From positions 8,556,001 through 8,620,000 of the forward strand of contig NZ_CP108476.1 of NCBI RefSeq assembly GCF_036226465.1: DNA of 64,000 nucleotides, in the 5' to 3' direction. The notes beneath the pieces are model-generated. The model was not told where the DNA came from, ran no database searches, and worked only from the letters and a program-made list of their open reading frames with translations. Positions 1 to 8,812 of the stretch are shown here, piece by piece (position 1 is the first letter of the stretch; each line of letters opens with the position of its first letter). Made by a program: the position numbers and the translations under genes. The stretch comes from Kitasatospora sp. NBC_01250. GTDB taxonomy: Bacteria; Actinomycetota; Actinomycetes; Streptomycetales; Streptomycetaceae.

Positions 1-790
1 CCCGGCTGCCGGTGACGGCCGTCTTCGCCGGGCTCTCCTCCGCCAGGAGGTATGCCGCCACCTCCTCCGTGCCCGCTGCCTTCTCGCCCGCGAGCAGGAG
101 GCGTGACATCGCGGGCCGGAACGAGCCGGCGCCGGTGGCCCAGGTGCGCCAGTCGGTCCGGTCGAGTGGAGCGAAGTCCCAGTGGTCGCGGAACGCGTCG
201 TTGTGCGCGAGCCGGGTGGCCTCGTCGTACGCCGCCTCGAAGGGGACCAGCCGGGTGCCCTCGGGAGCGGGGCGGGGAGCCGGGGGGCGGTCCGCGTCCA
301 GCGGCTGCTTCATCTCGAACCACCAGCGGCACGGTGTGAAGCCGCACCTCTCGGTCAGCTTCAGCAGCCCCTCGTCCCCGGCCCTGCCGTTGAGCAGCAG
401 CTCGCCGCCCAGCGCGGACAGCTCCGGGTCCGCCGCGTGCCGGGCCCGGGCACGCTGCTCCAGCCAGGCGACGAGCCGGGACCCGAGGCCGCGCCGCCGC
501 CAGTCGGGGTGCACCGCTGCGTCACCCTCGAAGCGCGCGACGTCCAGTGCGCCGTGCGGGGTGTACAGCACGGCGTACGCGGCCAGCCGTGCGCCGTCCC
601 ACAGCGCCAGGCTGTCCTGTTCCAGGTCGAGCTTGGGGTCCGCCAGGACTTCGGCGAGCTCCTCGGCGTCGGCATGCCAGCCGCTGCGGTCGACGTGCTC
701 GACCGCCTGCTGCAGCTCCAGCCAGGCAGGGACGGAGTCCTTGTCCAGCGGCCGGGCCGCCAGGTCCCCCGTGGTGTCCTGCTCCTCCAT
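1..790 (-). CDS. GNAT family N-acetyltransferase (C-terminus cut by window edge)
   Basis: Minus-strand frame open from ATG at 790 to the window edge, about 263 codons visible, no stop reached. The N-terminal half carries a GNAT acetyl-CoA binding region around residues 90-105 ('HPDWRRRGLGSRL', the R/Q-x-x-G-x-G/A loop). A second acyltransferase-like half begins after about residue 170, giving the tandem GNAT layout seen in mycothiol-synthase-like proteins. It is expected to acetylate an amine or small thiol in the cytoplasm; the substrate is not readable. The next gene is divergent (966, + strand). The 175-bp gap holds GATCTTCGGTCGGCGGACCG-like palindromic sequence but no assignable operator. 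Family call firm, substrate unknown. Confidence 0.75.
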   Translation of the reverse strand, partial: MEEQDTTGDLAARPLDKDSVPAWLELQQAVEHVDRSGWHADAEELAEVLADPKLDLEQDSLALWDGARLAAYAVLYTPHGALDVARFEGDAAVHPDWRRRGLGSRLVAWLEQRARARHAADPELSALGGELLLNGRAGDEGLLKLTERCGFTPCRWWFEMKQPLDADRPPAPRPAPEGTRLVPFEAAYDEATRLAHNDAFRDHWDFAPLDRTDWRTWATGAGSFRPAMSRLLLAGEKAAGTEEVAAYLLAEESPAKTAVTGSR

Positions 791-965
791 GGCTGCCGTC
801 CTTTCGTGGGTCGTTACGGTCCGACGATCTTCGGTCGGCGGACCGCCTGTCGTCCGCCGCTTCCGCCGATCGGCCGAGGTGGGGAGCCTCGGCGCGGCGG
901 GAGAGTGGTCGAGTACCCGGTCGCGAACCGCGCGACCGGGTGGACGACCGAGGAGAGGTCCCGAC

Positions 966-1616
966 ATGGGTGATCTGCTGCTGATACGCCACGGCGAGAC
1001 CGAGTGGAGCCGCGCCGGGCGGCACACCGGAACCACGGATGTGGCGCTGACCCACTGCGGCCGGGCCCAGGCGCAGGCCCTGGGCGGTGCGCTGGCCGCC
1101 TACCGGCCGGCCCTCGTCCTGGTCAGTCCGCTGCAGCGGGCGGTCGAGACGGCGGTGCAGGCGGGCCTGTCGGACCTGCGGGCCACCTCCGATCTGCGGG
1201 AGTGGGACTACGGCGGCTACGAGGGCGTGAGCACCGCCGAGATCCAGCGGCGTCGGCCCGGCTGGGACCTGTGGCACGACGGCGTGGTCCCCGGCGACCG
1301 GGAGCACCCCGGCGAGAGCCTCGCGCAGGTCGCCGAGCGCTGTGACCGGGTGCTGGCACGGATCGCGCCGTTCCTCGGCGGTGCCGAGGCGTCGGACTCC
1401 GGCGACGTGGTGCTCGTGTCGCACGGCCACCTGCTGCGGGTGCTGACCGCGCGGTACCTGGAGCTCCCGGCCGCCCGCGGCGCGCACTTCGCGCTCGACA
1501 ACGCCGCGGTGTGCCGGCTCGGCACCGAACACGGCCGCCCGGTGATCCGCGGCTGGAACCTGCCCACCCGCGCGGTCGCGCAGCAGGCCCCGTCGGGCGC
1601 GGTGCTGCAGGCGTGA
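966..1616 (+). CDS. Histidine phosphatase family protein (phosphoglycerate mutase-like)
   Basis: Protein of 216 residues. The family signature LIRHGETEW sits at residues 6-14 (catalytic His-9 in RHGE), and the second catalytic histidine lies in 'VLVSHGHLLRVL' near residue 157. The acid/base Glu region 'LREWDYGGYEGV' lies near residue 80. Start ATG 966 is preceded by GAGGAGAGG at good spacing; the frame is open much further upstream but that part overlaps the divergent GNAT gene. Such proteins remove phosphate from sugar phosphates or other small phosphoesters in the cytoplasm. The closest streptomycete relatives are annotated 'histidine phosphatase' or acid phosphatase; substrate unknown. Confidence 0.85.
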   Translation: MGDLLLIRHGETEWSRAGRHTGTTDVALTHCGRAQAQALGGALAAYRPALVLVSPLQRAVETAVQAGLSDLRATSDLREWDYGGYEGVSTAEIQRRRPGWDLWHDGVVPGDREHPGESLAQVAERCDRVLARIAPFLGGAEASDSGDVVLVSHGHLLRVLTARYLELPAARGAHFALDNAAVCRLGTEHGRPVIRGWNLPTRAVAQQAPSGAVLQA

Positions 1617-1651
1617 GCGCGTGCCGTCGGCGGGCGTCCGCCGGGGCCGGG

Positions 1652-3052
1652 TCACGGCGCCGCCGCCTCGGCCGTGGCACCGTGACCGAACCGCAGGCGG
1701 AAGAGCGCGCCGCCGCCCGGGGCCGACTCGGCGGTGAGCGCGGCGCCGTGGGCCTGCGCGATCTGCCGGGCCATCGCCAGTCCGAGGCCGGAGCCGGGCA
1801 GCGCCCGGGCGGCGGAGGCGCGGTAGAAGCGGTCGAAGACGTAGGGGAGGTCCTCGGGCGCGATGCCCGGCCCGTGGTCCCGGACGGTCAGCTGCAGCGG
1901 CGAGGCGGTCAGCGTCACCTCGACCGGGCCGCCCGGCGGGCTGAACTTGGCCGCGTTGTCCAGCACGTTGGAGAAGAGCCGGACCAGCCGCGCCGGCACG
2001 CCCGGCAGGGTGAGCGCGACGGTGTCCGGTGCGACGGCCAGGTCGAAGGCGACGGCGGGCCAGTGGTCGCGGGCCGCGGCCACGCAGTGCTCGACCAGCG
2101 CGGCCGGCCGGACCCGCTCCAGCAGCGGCTGCGGCTCCTCGTCCCGGGCCAGCTCGATCAGGTCGTTCACCATGCTGGTGACCTCGCGCAGCTGGCGGTT
2201 CAGCCCGGCCGCCGCCCGGTCCCGCTGCGCCGGTGTCAACCGGTCGGTGCGGGCGAGCAGTTCGGCGTTGGTGCGCAGCGCCGTCAGCGGGGTGCGCAGC
2301 TCGTGCGAGGCGTCGGCGACCAGGCGGCGCTGGGCGGTGACCGACTGCTCCAGCTCGCCGAGCATGGTGTTGAAGCTGCGCGCGAGCCTGGTCACCTCGT
2401 CCTCGTGCCGGCCCGGCGGCAGCTCGATCCGCAGCCCGGCGTCCCGGGTGGCCGCGATCCGTTCGGCGGTGGCGGTCAGCCGGGCGACCGGCGCGAGGCC
2501 GGTGCGGGCCAGCACGTAGCCGAGCAGTCCGGCCAGCAGCACCCCGGCGCCGGCCACGGCCGCCATCAGCTCCCCGGCCTGCTGCACCCCGCGGTCCACC
2601 GCGTCCGAGCGCAGCGCGACCTGGACGGCGGCCTGCGCGCTGCCGAACCTGGCGGTGTACATCCGGGCGGGGTGCCCGCTGATCCGGATGTCCGTGTAGT
2701 ACGCCGGGCGCTGCCCGGTCGCGACCTGGCGGGTCTCCGCGGTGACCGGTAGCAGGTAGGGCTGGGCCGGGTCCAGGGCGGCGGTGGCCGGGACGACCTG
2801 GGTGCAGGCGGGGGCGGCCAGGTAGCCGCACTCGCCGTAGACGACGCCCGGCGGACGGTTGCGGTCCTGCTGCTGGAGCATGGTGGCCTGCTGGACGAGG
2901 TGCAGGTCGAGCTGGTGGCGCAGCTCGTAGCGGACGATGGTGAAGGCCGCCCAGGACACACCGACGGCCACCAGCGCGACCGCCGCCGACCCGGCGAGCG
3001 CCAGCCGGGTGCGCAGCGGCCGGCGGCGGCGCCAGCGGGCGTGCGCCCTCAC
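1652..3052 (-). CDS. Sensor histidine kinase, MprB-like
   Basis: Protein of 466 residues with GTG start. It has an N-terminal membrane segment (about 16-40), an extracytoplasmic sensor region (about 41-158), a second membrane segment (about 161-183), HAMP (to about 235), a DHp domain with phospho-acceptor His-250 in 'ASHELRTPLTAL', then a HATPase_c domain with N box, DHGPGIA and 'GSGLGLAMARQIA'. This is the class I/EnvZ-type layout closest to MprB of actinobacteria, which senses envelope stress. The gene overlaps the upstream response-regulator stop by 4 bp (GTGA), so the two are translationally coupled and form one two-component system. The signal is unknown. Confidence 0.92.
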   Translation of the reverse strand: MRAHARWRRRRPLRTRLALAGSAAVALVAVGVSWAAFTIVRYELRHQLDLHLVQQATMLQQQDRNRPPGVVYGECGYLAAPACTQVVPATAALDPAQPYLLPVTAETRQVATGQRPAYYTDIRISGHPARMYTARFGSAQAAVQVALRSDAVDRGVQQAGELMAAVAGAGVLLAGLLGYVLARTGLAPVARLTATAERIAATRDAGLRIELPPGRHEDEVTRLARSFNTMLGELEQSVTAQRRLVADASHELRTPLTALRTNAELLARTDRLTPAQRDRAAAGLNRQLREVTSMVNDLIELARDEEPQPLLERVRPAALVEHCVAAARDHWPAVAFDLAVAPDTVALTLPGVPARLVRLFSNVLDNAAKFSPPGGPVEVTLTASPLQLTVRDHGPGIAPEDLPYVFDRFYRASAARALPGSGLGLAMARQIAQAHGAALTAESAPGGGALFRLRFGHGATAEAAAP

Positions 3053-3738
3053 GCCGCGTCCAGCCGGTAGCCGATGCCGTGCACGGTGTGCACCAGCCGG
3101 GGCTCGCCGCCGGCCTCCAGCTTGCGGCGCAGGTAGCCGATGTAGACGGCCAGCGAGTTGGAGTCCGGACCGAAGTCCACGCCCCAGACCCGTTCCACGA
3201 TCGTCTCGCGCGGCAGCACCTGGCCCGGGTGCAGCATCAGCAGTTCCAGCAGGGCGAACTCGGTGCGGGAGAACTCCAGCGGCCGCTCGCCGCGGCGCCC
3301 GCTGCGGCCGGCCGGGTCGACCACCAGGTCGCCCACGCGGATCATGTCGTCGTCACAGGGGGTGGGGACGGCACGGCGCAGCAGCGCGCGCAGGCGTGCG
3401 GCCAGTTCGTCGAGCGCGAAGGGCTTGACCAGGTAGTCGTCCGCCCCGGCGTCCAGGCCGTCCACCCGGTCGCTGACCGAGTCCCGGGCGGTGAGCACCA
3501 GGACCGGGGTGCGGTCGCCGAGCGCGCGCAACTGCCGGCAGACGGCGAGGCCGTCCATGACGGGCATCAGGATGTCCAGCACGATCGCATCGGGCTGCCA
3601 GCGGCTGAGCTCGGAGAGGGCCGCGAGGCCGTCGGCGACACCCCGCACCGCGTAGCCCTCGACGGCCAGGCCGTCCTCGACGGCGCCGCGGACCTCCGGG
3701 TCGTCGTCCACGACGAGGATCTTCCACTCGCTGCTCAT
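3049..3738 (-). CDS. OmpR-family response regulator, MprA-like
   Basis: Protein of 229 residues. Receiver domain (1-118) with acidic pocket D11-D13, phospho-acceptor Asp-55 ('IVLDILMP') and Lys in 'LVKPF'. The C-terminal winged-helix domain (about 130-227) ends with 'VHGIGYRLD'. Start ATG 3738 has GAGAGGG seven bases upstream. It is the cognate regulator of the kinase that overlaps it downstream. Two copies of CTCTTAGA with 11-bp spacing lie 22 bp upstream of its start, an arrangement expected for an OmpR-type dimer and suggesting autoregulation. The same 8-mer occurs before the MurG-like gene at 23491, so a cell-envelope regulon is inferred. Confidence 0.92.
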   Translation of the reverse strand: MSSEWKILVVDDDPEVRGAVEDGLAVEGYAVRGVADGLAALSELSRWQPDAIVLDILMPVMDGLAVCRQLRALGDRTPVLVLTARDSVSDRVDGLDAGADDYLVKPFALDELAARLRALLRRAVPTPCDDDMIRVGDLVVDPAGRSGRRGERPLEFSRTEFALLELLMLHPGQVLPRETIVERVWGVDFGPDSNSLAVYIGYLRRKLEAGGEPRLVHTVHGIGYRLDAA

Positions 3739-3760
3739 GGGACAACCCTCTCAAACCGGG

Positions 3761-3779
3761 CTCTTAGAACTCTCTTAGA
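3761..3779 (-). promoter_or_regulatory. Putative response-regulator operator: two CTCTTAGA direct repeats
   Basis: CTCTTAGA occurs at 3761-3768 and again at 3772-3779, an 11-bp (one helical turn) direct repeat just upstream of the response-regulator start (TCTAAGAG when read in the direction of transcription). OmpR-family regulators bind such head-to-tail half-sites. The site is proposed as autoregulatory by position; binding is inferred. Confidence 0.5.
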
Positions 3780-3793
3780 GGGGTGCCCCAGGG

Positions 3794-4834
3794 TCAGATG
3801 GTGGCCGTGTCGATGACGAACCGGTAGCGGACGTCGCTGGCGAGCACCCGCTCGTAGGCGTCGTTGATCTCGTCCGCGCGGATCAGCTCGATCTCGGCGG
3901 CCACCCCGTGCTCGGCGCAGAAGTCCAGCATCTCCTGGGTCTCGGCGATCCCGCCGATGCCCGAGCTGCTCATGCTGCGGCGGTTGCCGAACAGCGACTG
4001 GAGCACGATCTGCACCGGCTCCTCCGGGAGACCGAGGTTGACCATCGTGCCGTCCAGGCGCAGGAGCGAGGCGTAGGCGGCGAAGTCGAGCGGCGCGGAG
4101 ACGGTGTTCAGGATGAGGTCGAGGCTGCCCGCGAGCTCCTCGAAGGTCTTCGGGTCGCTGGTGGCGCGGTAGTGGTCGGCGCCCAGCCGCAGACCGTCGT
4201 CCTTCTTGCGCAGCGACTGGGAGAGCACGGTGACCTCGGCACCGAGCGCGTGCGCGATCTTCACGGCCACGTGGCCCAGACCGCCGAGGCCGACGACGGC
4301 GACCTTCCTGCCGGGGCCGGCGTTCCAGTGCCGCAGCGGTGAGTAGGTGGTGATGCCCGCGCACAGCAGCGGGGCCGCCACGTCCAGGGACAGGCCCTGC
4401 GGGATGCGCACGACGTAGTTCTCGTCGACGACGACCTTCTGCGAGTAGCCGCCGTAGGTGGGCTGCCCGTCCTTGCCGACGGCGTTGTAGGTCCAGACGG
4501 GGCCCTCGACGCAGTACTGCTCCAGGCCGGCCTTGCAGCTGTCGCAGCGGCGGCAGGAGTCGACCATGCAGCCGACCCCCACCCGGTCGCCGACCCTGAA
4601 CTTCGTCACGCCGGGCCCGGCCTCGGCCACGACGCCCGCGATCTCGTGGCCGGGCACCATCGGGAAGAGCGCCTCGCCCCAGCCCTCGCGGACCTGGTGG
4701 ATGTCGGAGTGGCAGATGCCGACGAACTTGATGTCGATCAGTACGTCGCTCTCCCCGACGGCACGGCGCTCGATGGTCGTGCGCTCCAGCGGTGCCTTGG
4801 CGGCGGGTGCGGCGTAGGCGGAAACCGTGGTCAT
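3794..4834 (-). CDS. Zinc-dependent NAD(P) alcohol dehydrogenase (YahK/cinnamyl-alcohol type)
   Basis: Protein of 346 residues. Catalytic zinc site: Cys-His in 'GICHSDIHQ' and 'GHE'. Structural zinc motif CxxCxxCx7C in 'CRRCDSCKAGLEQYC'. Rossmann nucleotide motif 'GLGGLGHVAVKIA'. It is a medium-chain dehydrogenase that interconverts primary alcohols and aldehydes with NADP(H). Start ATG 4834 has AAGGAGG. Divergent from the USP gene at 5044. A zinc ADH beside USP genes is a recurring pairing in streptomycete dormancy/redox islands, so a role in reductive detoxification or redox balance under stress is inferred. Confidence 0.9.
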   Translation of the reverse strand: MTTVSAYAAPAAKAPLERTTIERRAVGESDVLIDIKFVGICHSDIHQVREGWGEALFPMVPGHEIAGVVAEAGPGVTKFRVGDRVGVGCMVDSCRRCDSCKAGLEQYCVEGPVWTYNAVGKDGQPTYGGYSQKVVVDENYVVRIPQGLSLDVAAPLLCAGITTYSPLRHWNAGPGRKVAVVGLGGLGHVAVKIAHALGAEVTVLSQSLRKKDDGLRLGADHYRATSDPKTFEELAGSLDLILNTVSAPLDFAAYASLLRLDGTMVNLGLPEEPVQIVLQSLFGNRRSMSSSGIGGIAETQEMLDFCAEHGVAAEIELIRADEINDAYERVLASDVRYRFVIDTATI

Positions 4835-4937
4835 GGTGGGTCCTCCTTGATGTCCTGGTCCGGCTTGGCGTCCTGGTCCGGCCGACGGCTACCTCCATTG
4901 TCGGAGCGAGCCGACCCACTCTCACCTGGGGCGCTTT

Positions 4938-4993
4938 CCACCCGCCGGTCAACCGGTCGGTGGGCCCTGGGCCGGGGCGCGGCTGCCTAGCGT
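4938..4993 (+). promoter_or_regulatory. Promoter region of USP gene: palindrome plus TAGCGT -10
   Basis: A 26-bp imperfect palindrome (4938-4963; arms CCACC/GGTGG and CCGGT/ACCGG, 20 of 26 positions symmetric) lies upstream of a -10-like TAGCGT at 4988-4993. The run CCTAGCGTGGA is repeated exactly upstream of the second USP gene (8854-8864). An activator binding upstream of a weak -35 is inferred. Confidence 0.4.
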
Positions 4994-5043
4994 GGAGCGT
5001 GTCCGCCGGGACCCTCCTGGTGGCAGCCACCAGGAGGTGCGTG

Positions 5044-5499
5044 ATGGGCAGCGTGAACGAGAGCACGGTCGAGGGCCGGATCGTGGTCGGGGTGGACGGT
5101 TCGCCCTCCTCCCGGCGGGCCCTGGAATGGGCGATCGGCCAGGCCCGGGCCACCGGCGCGGTGGTCGACGCCGTGGCCTGCTGGGTCTATCCGACGATGT
5201 ACGGGGTCGTGATGGCCAAGCCGGAGTCCGGGCTCGGCGAGGAGACCGGCCACACGCTGGCCCGCACGGTGGCCGACGTGGCCGGGGACGACCCGCCCGT
5301 GGAGATCCGGCAGACCGTTCTGCTCGGCAACGCCGCCGAGGAACTGCTGGGGTGGTCGGCGGGCGCCGACCTGCTGGTCCTGGGCCGGCGGGAGCACCAC
5401 GCCTTCGTCAACGTGCTGGCGGGCTCGGTGAGTCAGCACTGCGTCCAGCACGCGCGCTGCCCGGTCGTGGTGATCCGTGACTTCGGTTCGGACCACTGA
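5044..5499 (+). CDS. Universal stress protein (single UspA domain)
   Basis: Protein of 151 residues. It opens with 'IVVGVDGSPSSRRALEWA' and ends with 'HARCPVVVIRD', both UspA hallmarks. The ATP-loop region reads 'LGRREHHAFVNVLAGSVS', keeping the final GS but not the usual second glycine, so nucleotide binding is uncertain. Start ATG 5044 is chosen because AGGAGGT lies at correct spacing; a GTG three bases earlier is an alternative. USPs are cytoplasmic dimers induced by starvation, hypoxia and redox stress. It is the first of three USP genes within 11 kb. Confidence 0.9.
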   Translation: MGSVNESTVEGRIVVGVDGSPSSRRALEWAIGQARATGAVVDAVACWVYPTMYGVVMAKPESGLGEETGHTLARTVADVAGDDPPVEIRQTVLLGNAAEELLGWSAGADLLVLGRREHHAFVNVLAGSVSQHCVQHARCPVVVIRDFGSDH

Positions 5500-5535
5500 C
5501 GGTCCTGGTGGCCGGTGTGATCGCCCCTCCCCGCG

Positions 5536-6453
5536 TCAGGGGGCCGTCCCGGCGGTGAGCCGGGCCACGGTCTCGTCCACCGCCCGCATGGCACGGCGGA
5601 AGGCCCGGGCGGCTTCCGGTGGGCACGGCGACTGCGGTGCGACGGGGTCGCCCAGATCGAATCCCTGGTCCCGCAGGGCGAGCTTCACGAAAGCGGCCAG
5701 GCCGTACTGGGCGAACAGCTCGTTCAGCGGCCACAGGGCCCGCTGGAGCTGCATGGCTTCGTGCGGTCGCTGCTCGGTGTGCAGCCGGTAGAGGAGCACG
5801 GCGGCCACCGGGGCCACGCACGCGGGCCCGGCCATCCAGCCGACGCCGCCCAGTTGGAGGACGAGGGCGGGGATGTGGGCGGAGGCGGCAAAGATCTTGA
5901 TCCGGTCCCCGAGCGCGTTCTGCACGGACAGCAGGTGTCCGGTGTCGCCGGACGCGTCCTTGAGGTACTGCACCGTCGGGTGCCGGGCCAGTTCGACCAG
6001 GCATTCCAGGGGCAGGCCCGCGCCGAGCCGGGGGTTGGAGTACAGGACGACCGGCAGGTCGGTGGCGGCGGCGATCCCGGCGAAGAAGGACGTCACCCCG
6101 GCGTGGGGAACCGGCAGGTAGTCGAGCCGGATCGCGACGACACCGTTCGCCCCGAGGTCGGCCAGCCGGCGAGCCTGCTCCGCGGCGGCGGCCGTCGCGT
6201 GTGCCGCGACCCCGGGAACGACGGGTACGCGCCCCGCGGCCGCGTCGACCGTGATGCGTACGATCTCCTCGCGCTGGGCGGTGTCCAGGTACATCACCTC
6301 GCCGGTCGATCCGAGCGGCGACAGTCCGTGCACCCCGGAGGCGATCAGGTGCTCGATCAGGTGCCGCAGGCCCTGTTCGTCCACCCGGCCGCATTCGTCC
6401 ACGGGTGAGGGCAGGTACGGGAAGATGCCGTGCAGGGGAGGAGTATCCGTCAC
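5536..6453 (-). CDS. DapA-family lyase/aldolase (dihydrodipicolinate synthase-like)
   Basis: Protein of 305 residues, a class I aldolase TIM barrel. Schiff-base Lys-165 ('YLKDASGD') and the catalytic Tyr-138 ('VVLYSNP') are both present, as is 'GSTGEVMYL' at 48-56, a variant of GTTGE. The family includes DapA, N-acetylneuraminate lyase and keto-deoxy-sugar-acid dehydratases/aldolases. This copy is not placed with lysine genes, so an aldolase or dehydratase acting on a 2-keto acid is more likely than lysine synthesis. GTG start, AGGA Shine-Dalgarno inside the end of the upstream phosphatase gene, 6 bp between them: same operon. Confidence 0.82.
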   Translation of the reverse strand: MTDTPPLHGIFPYLPSPVDECGRVDEQGLRHLIEHLIASGVHGLSPLGSTGEVMYLDTAQREEIVRITVDAAAGRVPVVPGVAAHATAAAAEQARRLADLGANGVVAIRLDYLPVPHAGVTSFFAGIAAATDLPVVLYSNPRLGAGLPLECLVELARHPTVQYLKDASGDTGHLLSVQNALGDRIKIFAASAHIPALVLQLGGVGWMAGPACVAPVAAVLLYRLHTEQRPHEAMQLQRALWPLNELFAQYGLAAFVKLALRDQGFDLGDPVAPQSPCPPEAARAFRRAMRAVDETVARLTAGTAP

Positions 6454-6459
6454 GCTTTC

Positions 6460-7602
6460 CTACGTCCTTTCGGTCTCGGCCGCGGGCTCGGGCCCGGTCG
6501 CGCCGACCCGGCGGAGCACCAGGGCCGTCACGTCGTCGCGGGCGCGGCCGGGGGCGTAGGCGTGCAGCTCACGCCGCAGGGCCTCGGCCGTTGCGGCCGG
6601 GCCGAGTCCTTGCCACGCCGGCAAGCGGTCCTCCAGCGGGTAGAACTCGCCGGCCCGGTCGCGGGCCTCGGTGACGCCGTCGGTGCACAGCAGCAGCAGG
6701 TCCTCCGGCCCCAGCTCGAACTCCTCCACCGGCCGGGGATCCGGTACGAGATCCGCCAGGCCGAGGGGGACGCCGGCCGCGCCGAGCGGGACCGGTCCGC
6801 ACCCGTCCCCGCGCAGCCGGTACGGAGGAATATGTCCGCAGTTCACGATCCGCACGGTCGGCGACCCGTCGAAGGCCAGCACCAGCGCGGTCGTGAAGCG
6901 CTCCGGCGCTCCGGCCCGGGCCGCCGTGTCGTTGTGCCGTCGGAGCGCGACCTCCAGGGCGTCCACCACCTCGTCGAGGGTGGCGCGGTGCCAGGCGGCC
7001 TCGCGGAAGGCGGTGAGCACGGCGAAACCGGCACCGATCGCGACCAGCCCCTTGCCGCGCACGTCGCCGATCAGCACCCGGGTGCCGTGCGGGGTGTCCA
7101 TGGCCTCGTAGATGTCGCCACCCACGAAGGAGTCCTCCTCGACCGGTTCGTACAGGCCGTGGACCTCCACGTGCGCTGTGCTCAGCGGGAGGGGGGAGAG
7201 GATCTGGCGCTGGAGGGCGGCCGCGGTGGAGCGCACGCGGAACACCTCGCCCTCGCGGCGGATCCGCAGCCGGGCACCGACCACGCAGAGCGCGGCGATC
7301 ATCGCCGTCACCACCGCGCTGACCACCCCGTCCGCGACGGAGGCGGGCGGTTCGGCGAGGTAGAGCAGCGGGCGGACGGTGACGGTCAGCAGCGCGGCGA
7401 CCACGGTCATGCGGAGCGAGCACAGGCCGGCGGCCAGGGCGCACAGCACGATGATCATCGACGTGAGGTGGACGGAGCTGCCTGCCAGCACATCGGGCGT
7501 CACGATGAGGAGGCTGAGCCCCAGCAGCCAGGCGAGGGCAGCCGCATCGCCGATGCGCGGTGGCACGGCGGGCGGGTGCGTCGAAGGATCGGGCATGCTC
7601 AC
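6460..7602 (-). CDS. Membrane-anchored PP2C/SpoIIE (RsbU-type) phosphatase
   Basis: Protein of 380 residues. Residues about 20-112 form four hydrophobic helices. The C-terminal SpoIIE phosphatase domain (about 150-365) retains acidic metal-binding motifs 'GGDIYEA', 'GDVRGKG', 'CTDGVTE' and 'DDVTALVL', so it looks catalytically competent. Such enzymes dephosphorylate anti-anti-sigma factors and thereby release alternative sigma factors; no partner gene is adjacent. GTG start 7602, with ATG 7596 as an alternative. It heads a two-gene operon with the DapA-like aldolase. A 9-bp tandem repeat lies just upstream. Confidence 0.88.
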   Translation of the reverse strand: MSMPDPSTHPPAVPPRIGDAAALAWLLGLSLLIVTPDVLAGSSVHLTSMIIVLCALAAGLCSLRMTVVAALLTVTVRPLLYLAEPPASVADGVVSAVVTAMIAALCVVGARLRIRREGEVFRVRSTAAALQRQILSPLPLSTAHVEVHGLYEPVEEDSFVGGDIYEAMDTPHGTRVLIGDVRGKGLVAIGAGFAVLTAFREAAWHRATLDEVVDALEVALRRHNDTAARAGAPERFTTALVLAFDGSPTVRIVNCGHIPPYRLRGDGCGPVPLGAAGVPLGLADLVPDPRPVEEFELGPEDLLLLCTDGVTEARDRAGEFYPLEDRLPAWQGLGPAATAEALRRELHAYAPGRARDDVTALVLRRVGATGPEPAAETERT

Positions 7603-7613
7603 CGCGGCATCAC

Positions 7614-7646
7614 GTTCTCGACGTTCTCGACATTCTCGACGGTCTC
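7614..7646. repeat. 9-bp tandem repeat (GTTCTCGAC) before phosphatase gene
   Basis: GTTCTCGAC at 7614-7622 and 7623-7631, ATTCTCGAC at 7632-7640, and a partial GGTCTC copy at 7641-7646. The array lies 12-44 bp upstream of the start at 7602, in the leader or promoter of the phosphatase-aldolase operon. It could be a simple slippage repeat or an iterated protein-binding site. Confidence 0.6.
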
Positions 7647-7851
7647 ATGGAGACGGGGTCAGGACCTTCGTCGAACCTCATGTGCTGGGCAACCTTCGGT
7701 CACGGTCCGCCCCGAACGGTCCAGGGACGCACGGGTCCTGTGCCACCGGGCCTGACGACTGCTCTTCACCGCCTACCGGGTCAGCGTAGAAGGCGCCGGC
7801 CCCGGTCCGGGCCGCTCGGCCCTGCGATACCACCGGATGGCGTAAACCCCG

Positions 7852-8628
7852 TCAGGTCTCGGAGCCGGATCCGTTGTCCCTGCCCCAGGCGGCCGGGCCG
7901 TCCTCGTCGAGCAGGGCCCAGCCGGAGCTGGCGACGCCCGGCTCCGTACCCAGCCGGGCGACGACCGCCTCCAGCGGTCCGTCCGACTGTCCGGAGGCCG
8001 TCACGACCGCGGCCACCACCTGCCCGTGGGGGGTGGCCTGTCCGTGGGATTCGTCCGGGTCGGTTCGCACCGTGCGCAGCACGAAGTCGGTGCGGTCGAG
8101 GAGTTGGATCAGCAACCGGCGCACGTGCGGCGCGTCCGCCTCCTGGCAGCACGCCCACAGGCGGTAGGCGCCGGGCAGTTCGTCGCCGGCCGTCGGGCTG
8201 CGGTCGAGCCGGCGCGCGACGGGGCGCAGCATCACGTGGGTCAGCAGGACGGCGGCGGTGCCCGCCACGGCCAGCAGGAACATCCCGGCGCCACTGAGCG
8301 CACCGATCGCCGCCGAACACCACAGCGTCGCAGCGGTGTTGATGCCGTGCACCCGGCGGCCGCCGCGCATGATCACGCCCGCCCCCAGGAAGCCGATGCC
8401 GGAGACGATCTGGGCGGCGACCCGCGAGCCGTCGTAGGTCTGACTCCGGACGTGGCCCAGGTCGACGAAGCCGTACTTGCTCAGCAGGACGAAGAGCGCG
8501 GAACCGGCGGCGACCAGCGCGGTGGTGCGCAGCCCGGCCTCCCGGGCCCGCCACTGGCGTTCGATGCCGATCAGCGCCCCGAGCAGGAGGGCGACGGCGA
8601 GGTTGATCACCAGCTGGTAGTCCGACAT
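7852..8628 (-). CDS. MgtC/SapB family membrane protein
   Basis: Protein of 258 residues. The N-terminal MgtC domain (about 5-140) has the family signatures 'GALIGIERQWRAREAGLRT' and 'GIGFLGAGVIMR', with about four to five membrane segments. A cytoplasmic ACT-like C-terminal half follows (about 150-240). In other bacteria MgtC proteins inhibit F-type ATP synthase and support growth at low magnesium. ATG 8628 has AGGAAGGAG upstream and is chosen over longer frames that enter the divergent USP gene. It transcribes away from the USP operon at 8942. Confidence 0.9.
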   Translation of the reverse strand: MSDYQLVINLAVALLLGALIGIERQWRAREAGLRTTALVAAGSALFVLLSKYGFVDLGHVRSQTYDGSRVAAQIVSGIGFLGAGVIMRGGRRVHGINTAATLWCSAAIGALSGAGMFLLAVAGTAAVLLTHVMLRPVARRLDRSPTAGDELPGAYRLWACCQEADAPHVRRLLIQLLDRTDFVLRTVRTDPDESHGQATPHGQVVAAVVTASGQSDGPLEAVVARLGTEPGVASSGWALLDEDGPAAWGRDNGSGSET

Positions 8629-8812
8629 CGGTCCGTCTCCTTCCTGCGGCCGGCAGGGACGCGGCGCCCGCTGCGGCTCGTGGTGGCCCGGGGCCGCCGG
8701 CCGGCGGCACGCGATCAAGCCTGGCAGCGGGGCGGGGCCGTGCCGGAGGGCCGGGTGACCCAAACGGATGCTGATGCGCCACCGGTCGGGTCGGTCGGCC
8801 GGGATCCACCAC

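Noticed and set aside
522..2831. Long minus-strand frame of 769 codons across the phosphatase and kinase region
   Set aside because: Arg/Pro/Gly-rich translation without any family motif; it overlaps the histidine phosphatase and sensor kinase, which have clear motifs. High GC keeps antisense frames open.
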